Source of the DNA: UBA10438 sp964432155
Lineage (GTDB): Bacteria > Bacteroidota > Ignavibacteria > Kapaibacteriales > Kapaibacteriaceae
Direction: 5' to 3'
Length of the DNA: 64,000 nt
NCBI GenBank assembly: GCA_964432155.1
Contig: CAYSMF010000002.1
Location: 62,001 to 126,000, forward strand
The position numbers and the translations under genes were made by a program. Shown in pieces: positions 9,348-18,065 of this stretch (its first letter is position 1; every line of letters starts with the position of its first letter). Under the pieces are notes generated by a model. It was not told the DNA's origin. It was given only the letters and a program-made list of their open reading frames with translations, and did no database searches.

Positions 9348-10408
9348 GACCGTTGTTCGCTGTCGTGCTACTCGTTATGAGCGTGCTCTTGCCGAGCTGC
9401 TCTGACACGGGTGCGACAACCACAATCACCATGTGGCACTTTTGGTCGGAACCTGCGCAACGTCACGTACTCGACTCACTCGTCCAGGAGTTTGAAGCAC
9501 AACACCCAGGTGTCGATGTTCAACTCACCGAGTTGACATGGACGGATGGAACATCAAAGTTGCAGCTCGCCTTCAACGCCGGCACACAGCCCGACGTCGT
9601 TCATCTTGGTCTCGATTGGTTCGCTGACTTTGATGCAGCAGGTGTATTCGACACGCTACCAGCAGACATCGCAACGGATGGGAATGCCGCACGCTGGCTC
9701 GTGAATGTGCGCGCACTCGTTGGTCCAACACCAACTCCTCTGCTCAATGCCTGTGCAGTAAGTGACGCACATAACGTCATCAAACGTGTCTTGCCTGCAC
9801 TGTGGGAACGTGGCAGTGCACTCTACACTCGACAACCCATCTCGGCTGATCTCGACGAAACACTCGTGCGCGCGTTTGTTGCGCTGCATCGAGATGTTCC
9901 GAACCTAGTGCTAGATCGATCACGGAAGCTCGACGAGTTGCTCCTGCAAGGAAGTGTCTCAGGCGTCTTCACCGGACCGTGGATTGTCGACATGGCTCGT
10001 CAGCGTGGAACACAGCTCTACGTGCGCCCAATACCATCAATCTTGAATGCAGATGTGCTCGCGGTATCGCGAACAACCAAGCATCGCGACGCAGCACTCA
10101 CATTGATTCGCTTCTTAACACAGTACGAGAACGCTCGTGCATTTTGTGAACGTATCAGCGACGCAGGGTTTCCTGCAGACCTCGCTCGTGCGCAAACCGA
10201 CTCGCTGTTTACGGGCGATCCACTCTTGAGCGGATTCCTCGCCACTGCATCGATGTCGCGTGTGTTGCCTCGATCGGCGACGCTCCTCCGTATTGAACCT
10301 GTGATGGAAGACATGCTCTCGCGTGCGTTGGAGACGCGTGATTCCCTGCAGTTGTCGAAGCTTTTTGCAACGACACGGCAGCGTGTGCTTGCACTCGAAT
10401 CACGCTGA
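9344..10408 (+). CDS. Orphan extracellular solute-binding lipoprotein (sugar-type)
   Basis: 354-residue lipoprotein: a signal peptide ends in the lipobox LPSC (Cys19), followed by a family 1 solute-binding fold opening with ITMWHFWSEPAQRHVLDSL and QPDVVHLGLDWFADF, as in maltose/multiple-sugar ABC receptors. No permease or ATPase gene is adjacent, and the start codon lies in an ATGA overlap with the PBP2 stop, so it is the distal gene of the envelope operon. It may serve a transporter encoded elsewhere, or may act as a glycan-sensing or glycan-binding accessory of wall synthesis; the second option is speculation. Its 3' end overlaps the convergent SRPBCC gene by 9 bp. Confidence 0.82.
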   Translation: MRPLFAVVLLVMSVLLPSCSDTGATTTITMWHFWSEPAQRHVLDSLVQEFEAQHPGVDVQLTELTWTDGTSKLQLAFNAGTQPDVVHLGLDWFADFDAAGVFDTLPADIATDGNAARWLVNVRALVGPTPTPLLNACAVSDAHNVIKRVLPALWERGSALYTRQPISADLDETLVRAFVALHRDVPNLVLDRSRKLDELLLQGSVSGVFTGPWIVDMARQRGTQLYVRPIPSILNADVLAVSRTTKHRDAALTLIRFLTQYENARAFCERISDAGFPADLARAQTDSLFTGDPLLSGFLATASMSRVLPRSATLLRIEPVMEDMLSRALETRDSLQLSKLFATTRQRVLALESR

Positions 10409-10849
10409 TTCGAGTAACCGTTTCGTTGTTGCCTGACGGTAGGCAAACATCTCGAGCACTTGTCGACGAATAACGAGCGCATTCGCGATGCGTCCAAGAA
10501 TTCCGAACGGCGGTCTGTACTCGACGATATCTGTCAACTCCGTGCCACCGTCAACCTCACGCAATCGTCGCGTTTGCTTCCAGTATGCGAACGGACCCGA
10601 CACTTGCTCGTCGGACATCAGGGTAGGCGGAACATACTCCGTGATACGCACCTTCCAGCGCATTGTGAAGATTCCGAACTGACGGACCTTCAGAACGACC
10701 TCGTATCCAAGACCCGGCTTCCCCATCGTCTCAATCGACACCTTAATCGATGGTGGCGTGATACGCAGCAGGTTGCGCGTATCATCGTGAAAATGAAATA
10801 CACGCTCGATCGGTGCTGCGATTACAATACGTTGTTCAATGCGTTCCAT
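10400..10849 (-). CDS. SRPBCC-fold (START-like) protein
   Basis: 149-residue protein with the SRPBCC/polyketide cyclase-like pattern: a first strand IEQRIVIAAPIERVFHFHDD containing the APIERVFxF signature, alternating strands with GGTELTDIVEYRPPFG, and a long C-terminal helix (QVLEMFAYRQATTKRLLES). Members of this fold bind hydrophobic ligands; no catalytic residue can be assigned. The gene follows the NUDIX gene with a 28-bp overlap, so the two are probably co-transcribed. It converges on the solute-binding lipoprotein gene. No signal peptide is visible, so it is expected to be cytoplasmic. Confidence 0.75.
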   Translation of the reverse strand: MERIEQRIVIAAPIERVFHFHDDTRNLLRITPPSIKVSIETMGKPGLGYEVVLKVRQFGIFTMRWKVRITEYVPPTLMSDEQVSGPFAYWKQTRRLREVDGGTELTDIVEYRPPFGILGRIANALVIRRQVLEMFAYRQATTKRLLESA

Positions 10850-11394
10850 TTGCGTGCCATGCGGAGCATGGATTCCTCTGTTGTGTACTGTTCAATCTCG
10901 TCAAGGGCTACCCATGCAAGGTCGTGTGACTCTTCGCTAACGGCGTAGGTACGATGCGATGCCAGGACGCAATAACGCACGTCGTAGTGCAGATGTTCCG
11001 GGTCGTCACCACGTGCCGGGATTACATGGATATCGATATCGAAAATGTCGCGCGAGAGCAGCACGCAATCGTCGATTCCCGACTCCTCTTGTGCCTCGCG
11101 AAGGGCAACCTCCCACACATGCACGTTTCCATCTGCATGTCCGCCAAGCTGAAGCCAGCGATTAAGTTTCCGATGATGCGTCAACAGTGTTGACGTACGC
11201 TGCTCATCAACGACCCAGGCAGAACCCGTGATGTGGCCCTCCAGTGTCGTGCGCTCGAAGCAGCCACGCTCACGTTCAACGAATGCGCGAAGTTGTCGAA
11301 TGGTGTGATGCTCCTCGGGGTGCCGCTCGAAGTAGGCATCCAAGGATGCACACAATGCAGCCCTACCGAGGTCGATATCCGTAACTTGCTTCAT
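10822..11394 (-). CDS. NUDIX hydrolase
   Basis: 190-residue NUDIX-fold pyrophosphohydrolase. The Nudix box is GGHADGNVHVWEVALREAQE followed by ESGI: the REAQEESGI helix keeps the metal-binding Glu residues, while the first Glu of the consensus GX5E is replaced by Val. The preceding KLNRWLQLGGHADG places it near the family that hydrolyses nucleoside diphosphate derivatives, but the substrate cannot be assigned. The N-terminal 60 residues form an extra helical segment. Its ATG (11394-11392) overlaps the ATG of truA (11393-11395) on the opposite strand, so its promoter must lie inside truA unless a later start is used. Confidence 0.85.
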   Translation of the reverse strand: MKQVTDIDLGRAALCASLDAYFERHPEEHHTIRQLRAFVERERGCFERTTLEGHITGSAWVVDEQRTSTLLTHHRKLNRWLQLGGHADGNVHVWEVALREAQEESGIDDCVLLSRDIFDIDIHVIPARGDDPEHLHYDVRYCVLASHRTYAVSEESHDLAWVALDEIEQYTTEESMLRMARKWNALNNVL

Positions 11395-12172
11395 GGCACG
11401 ATTCCGATTTACACTTGAGTACGAAGGTACACGCTATTCCGGTTGGCAGGTGCAAAAGAATGCACGAACGGTACAAGGCGAGATCATTGGCGCACTTGCA
11501 GACGTCCTGGGAACACGCGACTTCGAGTTTATGGGCTCCGGCCGAACAGATGCGGGGGTTCATGCCCTGCATCAGGTAGCGCACCTCGAGGCCTCCACAA
11601 TGTTGGCACCGCACATTATGCGGATGAAGCTCAACGACATCCTCCCGGCTGACGTCAACATTACTGAGATTGAAAAGGCGCCACCGCGCTTTCATGCCCG
11701 ACACCACGCTGTGAGTCGGTCCTACATCTACCAGATCTGCCGTCGACGCACTGCCTTCGGCAAGCGCTATGTATGGTGGATCAAGGATCAGCTGGATGTG
11801 CAGGCCATGCATGCCGCCTGTGCCGTGTTCGAGGGGTTTCACGACTTTCGATCATTCACGCGAGACGATCCCGAGGAAAAGTCTACAACGGTAGAACTGC
11901 AGAAGTGCCGAATGCTCGAGGCCGGTCCAATGCTCGTGATCAACATCCAAGGCTCGCACTTCCTCTGGAAAATGGTCCGCCAAATGGTCGGCATCATCGC
12001 TGAAGTCGGTCGCGGTGCAATGAAACCGGAACAAGTACGTGAACTTTTGCGATCGAGCTCGACGTTACCAGCGGTGAAGACGGCTCCCCCTTCGGGATTG
12101 TTTCTGCATCACGTGCGCTATTCCGACGACGAGCCTGAAGCTGTTGTTGCACCAACGATCCTCATCCCATGA
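11393..12172 (+). CDS. truA: tRNA pseudouridine(38-40) synthase
   Basis: 259-residue TruA, which isomerises uridines 38-40 in the anticodon arm of many tRNAs. The N-terminus FTLEYEGTRYSGWQVQ and the catalytic loop GSGRTDAGVHA with Asp53 are diagnostic. Also present are ARHHAVSRSYIYQI and the C-terminal FLWKMVRQMVGIIAEVGRG. Length matches the family. The start codon overlaps that of the divergent NUDIX gene by 2 nt, leaving no intergenic promoter space. The 3' end shares an ATGA overlap with msrB, so truA and msrB probably form an operon. Confidence 0.97.
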   Translation: MARFRFTLEYEGTRYSGWQVQKNARTVQGEIIGALADVLGTRDFEFMGSGRTDAGVHALHQVAHLEASTMLAPHIMRMKLNDILPADVNITEIEKAPPRFHARHHAVSRSYIYQICRRRTAFGKRYVWWIKDQLDVQAMHAACAVFEGFHDFRSFTRDDPEEKSTTVELQKCRMLEAGPMLVINIQGSHFLWKMVRQMVGIIAEVGRGAMKPEQVRELLRSSSTLPAVKTAPPSGLFLHHVRYSDDEPEAVVAPTILIP

Positions 12173-12702
12173 ACTCTCGGATTCCCTTGGTCTTGATGGC
12201 CAGCCTGATGATCACCTGCTCACCAACACAACACCAAGCTGGTTCGCAGGGCACGGCGTCATCTACCACGGTGATGATCTATTCGACGACCATAAAAAAG
12301 GCCATTCCTATGCAGAAAGTAGTCAAGAGCGACGACGAGTGGCGCAGCGAACTCTCATCAGAAGAGTTCCGTATTGCGCGCAAGAAAGGCACGGAACGTG
12401 CGTTTACCGGCAAGTACTGGGACAATCACGACAACGGTATCTACCTATGCCGATGCTGCGGCACGGAGCTATTCTCGAGTGAGACGAAGTATGAATCTGG
12501 AACGGGCTGGCCATCGTTCTTCGATCCTGTAGCTAAGTCCAACATTGCACTCCACGAGGACCGCTCGCTGTTGGAGGTCCGGACCGAGGTAACCTGTGCT
12601 CGGTGCGATGCGCACCTAGGCCACGTCTTCGAAGATGGTCCACGACCTACCGGATTGCGCTACTGCCTCAACAGTGCATCGTTATCGTTCAAGAAGCGCT
12701 AA
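12169..12702 (+). CDS. msrB: Peptide-methionine (R)-S-oxide reductase, predicted lipoprotein
   Basis: 177-residue MsrB, which reduces methionine-R-sulfoxide in proteins. The enzyme domain starts near residue 52 (SDDEWRSELSSEEFRIARKK). It has two zinc-binding CxxC pairs (C94/C97 in CRCC and C143/C146 in CARC), the GTGWPSF and GHVFEDGP signatures, and the catalytic Cys166 in RYCLNSASL. Upstream is a signal peptide ending in MITC (Cys17) and a Ser/Thr-rich linker, so the enzyme is predicted to be a lipid-anchored envelope repair enzyme rather than cytosolic. An alternative start at Met48 (12310) would give a cytosolic form, but the ATGA overlap with truA supports 12169. A terminator-like hairpin lies 34 bp after the stop. 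Confidence 0.93.
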   Translation: MNSRIPLVLMASLMITCSPTQHQAGSQGTASSTTVMIYSTTIKKAIPMQKVVKSDDEWRSELSSEEFRIARKKGTERAFTGKYWDNHDNGIYLCRCCGTELFSSETKYESGTGWPSFFDPVAKSNIALHEDRSLLEVRTEVTCARCDAHLGHVFEDGPRPTGLRYCLNSASLSFKKR

Positions 12703-12735
12703 GGCACCTCCTCAATTCACCCAGCAACAAAACGC

Positions 12736-12769
12736 AAGGGGCACGACAACATGCGTTGTCGTGCCCCTT
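12736..12769 (-). terminator. Intrinsic terminator hairpin after the RND gene
   Basis: Perfect 15-bp stem (AAGGGGCACGACAAC at 12736-12750, its complement at 12755-12769) with the 4-nt loop ATGC. Read on the minus strand the stem is followed by GCGTTTTGTTG, a moderately U-rich tail, so it most likely ends the efflux operon. On the plus strand, after msrB, no U-run follows, but the stem may still attenuate read-through. Confidence 0.8.
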
Positions 12770-12792
12770 CCAAGTTATGCGGTACCTTGCGA

Positions 12793-15700
12793 TCAGTGGT
12801 GGCCTACATGACCCTCAGCTGCGAGCTCACGAGCATTGACGACGGCACGACGAATCGCGCGACGGCGGCGCTTGAGTTCACCAACAGCGTAGATATAGTA
12901 CATGCACGGAACGACGACCAACGTCAAGAACGTTGAGAAGCTCAATCCAAAAACGATTGACCATGCGAGCGGACCCCAGAAGGCAACGCTGTCGGAGCCG
13001 ATGTGAATGTGTGGGTCACGCAGGTTAATCAGTTCCCAGAAGTCGATGTTGAGTCCGACCGCGAGCGGAACAAGACCAAGGATCGTTGCTGTGGCCGTGA
13101 GAATCACCGGGTTGAAGCGAATCGCCCCACCTTCGATGATTGCACGGCGGATGCGATACCCCTGCTTTCGCAACACGTCGGTGAAGTCGACGAGCACGAT
13201 GCCGTTTCGCACGACGATACCCGCGAGCGCCACGATACCTACACCAGTAATTGCAACCGAGAACGTCATCCGGAAGATGATGAAGCCCAGCAACACACCG
13301 ATCAAGCTGAACACCACAGTTACCATGATGAAGAGCGGCTTGCGGATCGAATTGAATTGCGTAACCATGATCAGCAGGATCAGCATCGCAGAGACGGCGA
13401 AGGCAAAGCCGAGGAAGCTCGCGCTCTCAGCCTGTTCTTCCTGCGCGCCGGTCAACGAGATCTCATACCCTGCTGGAATACTCATGCCCTTGACAGCTTG
13501 GCGAATCTCTGCGTTGATTTCATTCTCGTTGTAGCCTTCGAGGACGTTTGAGCCAAGTGTCACAACGCGCTTCTGATTCTTCCGGTTAATGCCGGCGAAG
13601 GTCGATGCGTATTCGATCTGAGCGACCGAAGAAACCGGAATCTGACGGAACTGTCCAGTGCTCATGTCACGGAAGGTCAACGGAATGTTCAGCAGGGCTG
13701 CTGCGTCTCCGCGCAAATCTTCGCGTGCACGCAATTGAACAGGGTATTCCTCTTCGCCAGAGCGATACTTTGTTGCCTCTGCGCCATAGAGAGCGTTGCG
13801 CAACGCCATACCTATCTGAACCGTCGAGACACCTTCAGCATTCGCCTTCTCACGGTCGACACGAACGGAGATTTCCGGTTTGTTACGAATAAGGTCACTC
13901 TTCAACCGTTCGATACCACCGATCTTCAGCGAGTCGACAAGAAGCTTTCGAACGCGCTCTTGCACGGCTACAAGCGTATCAAGATCATCACCGCTGATCT
14001 CGATGTTGATTGGCTTGCCAGTTGGTGGTCCATTGCTCTCCTTATCAACGACAATCTCAACACCAGCAAGGTCGGTAAGTGCCTCGCGGAACAGCGGCAG
14101 GTAGTCCTGTGTGCTCTTACCACCTCGATACTGGTATTCGACGAAGGCGACTGTGACCTTGCCCTTATGCGGAGTTACTGTACGGTCGGGGTTTCGAGGA
14201 TCTCCTGCTCCCAAGCCTACATTCGAAATGACCGACTTTACGAGAGGATTATTCGGACCGATCACGCGTTGGACGCGCTGCTCTACGATCTTTACTACAG
14301 AATCCGTCTGGGCAGCATCTGTACCAATTGGCAGCTGCACATACACGTACGCATAGTTCGGGTCAGCACTCGGGAAGAAGGTCACCTTTGGACCTGCCAC
14401 ACCCATCAACGCGACGGATACGACCAGCAACAGCACGTTCGCACCGATGATGTAGTACGGACGTCGCCCTTCAAGTGAGTATCGCAGTGTTCTACGGTAG
14501 AAGTCCATGATGCCTGGCAGGACGACGTCCTGGAATGGCTTGATCAAGCGCGGAGTGATGTAGACGCGATTAATCCACCAGAATCCAAAGACAAAGAGTG
14601 CCATAGCACCGATCCATGCCGTACCAGATCCTAGTGAGAATGCTGTGCCGATCGCTACAGCAGAGACAAGTCCAATGACAGTTCCGAGCACGTACAGACG
14701 CTTCTTGGTAACACGCTGTGGTGGACGATCCATGAAGTCAACGGCGAATACCGGATTCATGATGTACGCCACAATCAGCGATGCTGTAAGCGTAATGATG
14801 AGAATCGATGGCAGGTAGACCATGAACTCACCAACGAGACCTGGCCAGAACAGCAGTGGGAAGAACGGAGCCAACGTTGTGAGTGTGCCCGCGACCACTG
14901 GTGCGAAGACCTCCGCAGCCGCATACTTCGTCGCTGTCTTGATATCCAGATTTTCTTTCGTGTGCAGTCGGTGCGTGTTTTCGATCACAACGATCGCATC
15001 GTCGACCACGATGCCGAGCGCCAGAAGAAAACCAAACGTTACGACCACGTTAAAGGTAAAATCAAACGATGGCATCAGCAGAAACGCCATGAAGGCAGAC
15101 AACGGCGTAGCCAAGCCAACGAACAGCGCATTCTGCACACCCATGAAAAACATCAGCACGATCGTCACGAGGATGAAACCAATGATGATCGTATTGATCA
15201 GGTCAGCAAGGTTGATACGGGTTGCCGACGACTGATCATTGGTGATCGTGATCGTGACGTTCTTAGGCAGCTTCGTCGCCTGATACTCATCAACGATTTC
15301 GCGGATTTGATCCGATGCATTGATGAGGTTTTCGCCGGCCTTCTTCAGAACCGCCAGCGTCACAACCTCTTTACCATCCAAACGTGCGTAGCTCTGCTGT
15401 TCCTTGTTGGTCTCGACGACTGACGCGATATCCCGAACATAGGCCGTGTTACCCCGTCCACCCCGGATGATCACATTCTTGATCTGGTCTGCACTCGTAA
15501 ACTCACCCGTCACCTGGAGATTGCGACGAACACCGGCGTTGAGGACTTCCCCACCGGAGATGTTGACGTTCTCGTATTGAATAGCACGGGCTACATCGTC
15601 AAACGACAGACCTGCGTTTTGCAACAAGTACGGGTCAATGTCGACACGGACTTCCTTGTCGAGCGCACCAATGATATCCGCGCGTCGGATCTCTTTGAGC

Positions 15701-16215
15701 GACTCGAACTTATCCTGAAGTTCATCTGCGTATCGCTTCAGCACATCAAGGCCGACATTACCCGAGATATTGACGTTCATAATCGGGAATTCCGAGAAGT
15801 CAATCTCGCGTACGTCTGGCTCCTTCGTCAGCTGGTTCGGAAGCTCAGAGCGCGCACGATCAACAGCATCGGTGACGCGCTGTTTTGCGACCACGGGATC
15901 GATGCCCGTTGTGAACTCAACAACAACAATCGATGCATCTTGAATACTTGTGCTCGTGACCTTCTTCACATCCGATACAGACTTGATCTGCTTTTCGATC
16001 GGACGAGAGATCAGATTCTCAACATCGGTGGGCGTCGTTCCAGCATTAATCGTTGTGACAAGGATTGTTGGCACAACGATGTCCGGGAACTGCTCCTTGG
16101 GCAACCTGATATAGGTAATCACACCAAGAATGGTAATGATCACCATCAGTACGTAGATCGTGGTCTTGTTTTCAACTGCCCACGATGTGATTGGAAACTT
16201 CTTGTGATGGTGCAT
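12793..16215 (-). CDS. RND efflux pump inner-membrane transporter (HAE-1/AcrB-like)
   Basis: 1140-residue proton-driven resistance-nodulation-division transporter, the inner-membrane trimer of a tripartite envelope-spanning pump. After TM1 (TIYVLMVIITILGVITYIRL) comes the porter domain signature (LPKEQFPDIVVPTILVTT, PTDVENLISRPIEKQI). TM4 carries the proton-relay Asp pair D405-D406 in GIVVDDAIVVIEN, indicating the drug/hydrophobe rather than the heavy-metal class. A duplicated second half is evident (SFLGFAFAVSAMLILLIMVT; GIVALAGIVVRNGIVLVDF). The middle holds about 50 extra membrane-proximal residues around 500-570. Both ends are His-rich (MHHHKK; EGHVGHH). It is the last gene of the operon, 9 bp after the adaptor stop. 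Substrate unknown. Confidence 0.95.
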   Translation of the reverse strand: MHHHKKFPITSWAVENKTTIYVLMVIITILGVITYIRLPKEQFPDIVVPTILVTTINAGTTPTDVENLISRPIEKQIKSVSDVKKVTSTSIQDASIVVVEFTTGIDPVVAKQRVTDAVDRARSELPNQLTKEPDVREIDFSEFPIMNVNISGNVGLDVLKRYADELQDKFESLKEIRRADIIGALDKEVRVDIDPYLLQNAGLSFDDVARAIQYENVNISGGEVLNAGVRRNLQVTGEFTSADQIKNVIIRGGRGNTAYVRDIASVVETNKEQQSYARLDGKEVVTLAVLKKAGENLINASDQIREIVDEYQATKLPKNVTITITNDQSSATRINLADLINTIIIGFILVTIVLMFFMGVQNALFVGLATPLSAFMAFLLMPSFDFTFNVVVTFGFLLALGIVVDDAIVVIENTHRLHTKENLDIKTATKYAAAEVFAPVVAGTLTTLAPFFPLLFWPGLVGEFMVYLPSILIITLTASLIVAYIMNPVFAVDFMDRPPQRVTKKRLYVLGTVIGLVSAVAIGTAFSLGSGTAWIGAMALFVFGFWWINRVYITPRLIKPFQDVVLPGIMDFYRRTLRYSLEGRRPYYIIGANVLLLVVSVALMGVAGPKVTFFPSADPNYAYVYVQLPIGTDAAQTDSVVKIVEQRVQRVIGPNNPLVKSVISNVGLGAGDPRNPDRTVTPHKGKVTVAFVEYQYRGGKSTQDYLPLFREALTDLAGVEIVVDKESNGPPTGKPINIEISGDDLDTLVAVQERVRKLLVDSLKIGGIERLKSDLIRNKPEISVRVDREKANAEGVSTVQIGMALRNALYGAEATKYRSGEEEYPVQLRAREDLRGDAAALLNIPLTFRDMSTGQFRQIPVSSVAQIEYASTFAGINRKNQKRVVTLGSNVLEGYNENEINAEIRQAVKGMSIPAGYEISLTGAQEEQAESASFLGFAFAVSAMLILLIMVTQFNSIRKPLFIMVTVVFSLIGVLLGFIIFRMTFSVAITGVGIVALAGIVVRNGIVLVDFTDVLRKQGYRIRRAIIEGGAIRFNPVILTATATILGLVPLAVGLNIDFWELINLRDPHIHIGSDSVAFWGPLAWSIVFGLSFSTFLTLVVVPCMYYIYAVGELKRRRRAIRRAVVNARELAAEGHVGHH

Positions 16216-16224
16216 AGGAGTTCC

Positions 16225-17373
16225 TTAGTTCACAACGCGAACAATTTGACCGTCGGCTACATCTGTAGCACCACGGGTGATCACCTTCTCGCCAGCTTGT
16301 AATCCTTCGAGGACCTGAATCGATCCACCACTTGTCAGACCAGTTGTCAGCGCACGACGATGGACCGCACCCTTTGCATCGACGGTGTAAGCGTAGGTTC
16401 CAGCATTATCATGCAGAACAGCACTCAACGGCAGGACGAGGGCATTCGGAACAGTAACGTCATTAATAACGACACGACACGTCGTGTTCGGACGAAGATT
16501 CTTTGGCATCGATGTAAGTGGAATCTCGACACGGAAGGTGCGGCTAACCGGATTCACAGTCTTTGCAACTGTCGTAATCTTTGTGATCATTGAGTCGCCA
16601 ATCTCAGAGAAGTAAATCATCACGGGATCACCTGTTGTGATGCTTGGGATGAAGGACTCCGCAAGATCAACGACGATGCGCATGTCGCTCGTGTTCACGA
16701 TCGTACAGATCGGCATGCCTGGACCAACATTCTCACCAATCTTGGCCGTAAGATTGTCGATGTAGCCGCTTGTTGGGGCGACAATACGCGACATGCTGAG
16801 CTGCTCTTTGAGCGACTCGAGTCGACGCTCGAGTGCTTCCTTTTGATTCTTCGCAGCCAGATACTGAATCTCGCTGCCAGCTTTCATCTCGAAGATGCGC
16901 TTCTGTTTCTCGTACAACGTCGTGGCGAAATCAAGTTGAACCTGCACCTCGTCGATGCCCTTCTTGATCACCTCATTGTCGAGTTCGAGGAGAAGTTGTC
17001 CCTTTTTGACCGCCTGTCCGTTGGAGATGCTGAGCAAATCAACACGACCACCCATCAACGGCGAGATGGTTACTGACGATCGTGAGTCGACCGTGCCCTT
17101 TGCATCGACATGGTGTTGAAACACCTGTGGTGCAAGACTTACGATTTCAACAGGCTGAGCACCAGCCATAGCCTCGGCTGGGTTCTGGCGTGCCTCAAGG
17201 TCACGAATCTGTTGATCAATGCTAGCACGCTGCTTGCGCAGTTCATCGAGCTGTTTGTCTACCGATTGGCCAGACTCCGAAGAGCAGGCACTGAGCACCA
17301 GTCCGACGATTGCTGCCGAGCGTAGTATGCTGGTACGCATGCGAATTCCTGAAAACGTGAAAAGTGTGTTCAT
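16225..17373 (-). CDS. RND periplasmic adaptor lipoprotein (MFP)
   Basis: Membrane-fusion protein of up to 382 residues linking the RND pump to TolC. A lipoprotein signal ends in LSAC (Cys30 when counted from the ATG at 17373). A more typical signal would start at Met12 (17340), but the 17373 ATG lies in an ATGA overlap with the ABC ATPase stop, so I keep the longer form with that caveat. The mature protein has a coiled-coil segment (DKQLDELRKQRASIDQQIRD), a biotinyl-lipoyl half-motif (GGRVDLLSISNGQAVKKGQ), a hairpin (residues about 145-195), a second lipoyl half (IVAPTSGYIDNLTAKIGENV), a beta-barrel domain and a membrane-proximal domain ending in GEKVITRGATDVADGQIV. Confidence 0.93.
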   Translation of the reverse strand: MNTLFTFSGIRMRTSILRSAAIVGLVLSACSSESGQSVDKQLDELRKQRASIDQQIRDLEARQNPAEAMAGAQPVEIVSLAPQVFQHHVDAKGTVDSRSSVTISPLMGGRVDLLSISNGQAVKKGQLLLELDNEVIKKGIDEVQVQLDFATTLYEKQKRIFEMKAGSEIQYLAAKNQKEALERRLESLKEQLSMSRIVAPTSGYIDNLTAKIGENVGPGMPICTIVNTSDMRIVVDLAESFIPSITTGDPVMIYFSEIGDSMITKITTVAKTVNPVSRTFRVEIPLTSMPKNLRPNTTCRVVINDVTVPNALVLPLSAVLHDNAGTYAYTVDAKGAVHRRALTTGLTSGGSIQVLEGLQAGEKVITRGATDVADGQIVRVVN

Positions 17374-18065
17374 GATTGTTCGTGTTGTACAATGCGACCG
17401 TCTCGAATGGCTATCACGCGATCTGCTCGCTGTGCGAACTGCAAATCATGCGTAACCATGAGAATGGTCTGTTGAAACTCTGACTTGAGTTCTTGAAGAA
17501 TGTCAAGAACCATTGAGGTATTCTTTGTGTCGAGATTACCGGTGGGCTCGTCGCCGAAGAGGATCTTCGGATTATTCATCAACGCTCGAGCGATTGCTAC
17601 GCGCTGCTGCTGTCCACCAGACAACCTACTTGATCGCTTTGTAGCCTGATCCGCAACACCAAGCAACTGCAGATTCTTCATTGCGCGCTCTTCGATCTCT
17701 TCTGCGCTCCATATCCCTGCCTTGATTGCAGGGAGCGAAACGTTGTCGAGAACAGTGAAGTCTGGCAGTAAATAGTGAAACTGGAAGACGAAGCCGATTG
17801 TGGTGTTTCGGAACTGTGCGAGTTGATTCGCATTAAGTGATGCGATGTTGGTACCGTCTACAGTGATTGTACCCTCGTAGTTGGTATCGAGGGTCGATAG
17901 CGCGTACATCAACGTTGTTTTACCGCTCCCCGATGGACCAACGAGCACAACAAACTCGCCACGTTCGACCGTGAGTGAGATGTCGTCGAGAACACGGAAG
18001 TCCACCGGATCGGTAAAGACCTTCGACACATGCTCAGCAACGATGATATGGTTCGTATTACTCAT
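17370..18065 (-). CDS. ABC transporter ATPase (MacB/LolD type)
   Basis: 231-residue ATP-binding subunit of a type VII (MacB/LolCDE-like) ABC system. Walker A is GPSGSGKT (residues 43-50), the Q-loop lies in FVFQFHYLLPDFTV, the signature is LSGGQQQR (148-155) and Walker B is ILFGDEP (168-174), followed by TGNLDT and the switch His in MVTHDLQFA. It is coupled by ATGA overlaps to the permease upstream (18065/18062) and the RND adaptor downstream (17373/17370). In MacB proper, ATPase and permease are one chain; here they are separate, as in LolD/LolC or YknY/YknZ. Its position inside an adaptor-TolC operon favours efflux over lipoprotein sorting. Confidence 0.93.
   Translation of the reverse strand: MSNTNHIIVAEHVSKVFTDPVDFRVLDDISLTVERGEFVVLVGPSGSGKTTLMYALSTLDTNYEGTITVDGTNIASLNANQLAQFRNTTIGFVFQFHYLLPDFTVLDNVSLPAIKAGIWSAEEIEERAMKNLQLLGVADQATKRSSRLSGGQQQRVAIARALMNNPKILFGDEPTGNLDTKNTSMVLDILQELKSEFQQTILMVTHDLQFAQRADRVIAIRDGRIVQHEQS

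Noticed and set aside
13735..14478. 247-residue plus-strand open frame
   Set aside because: Antisense to the RND pump gene with no start context or domain.
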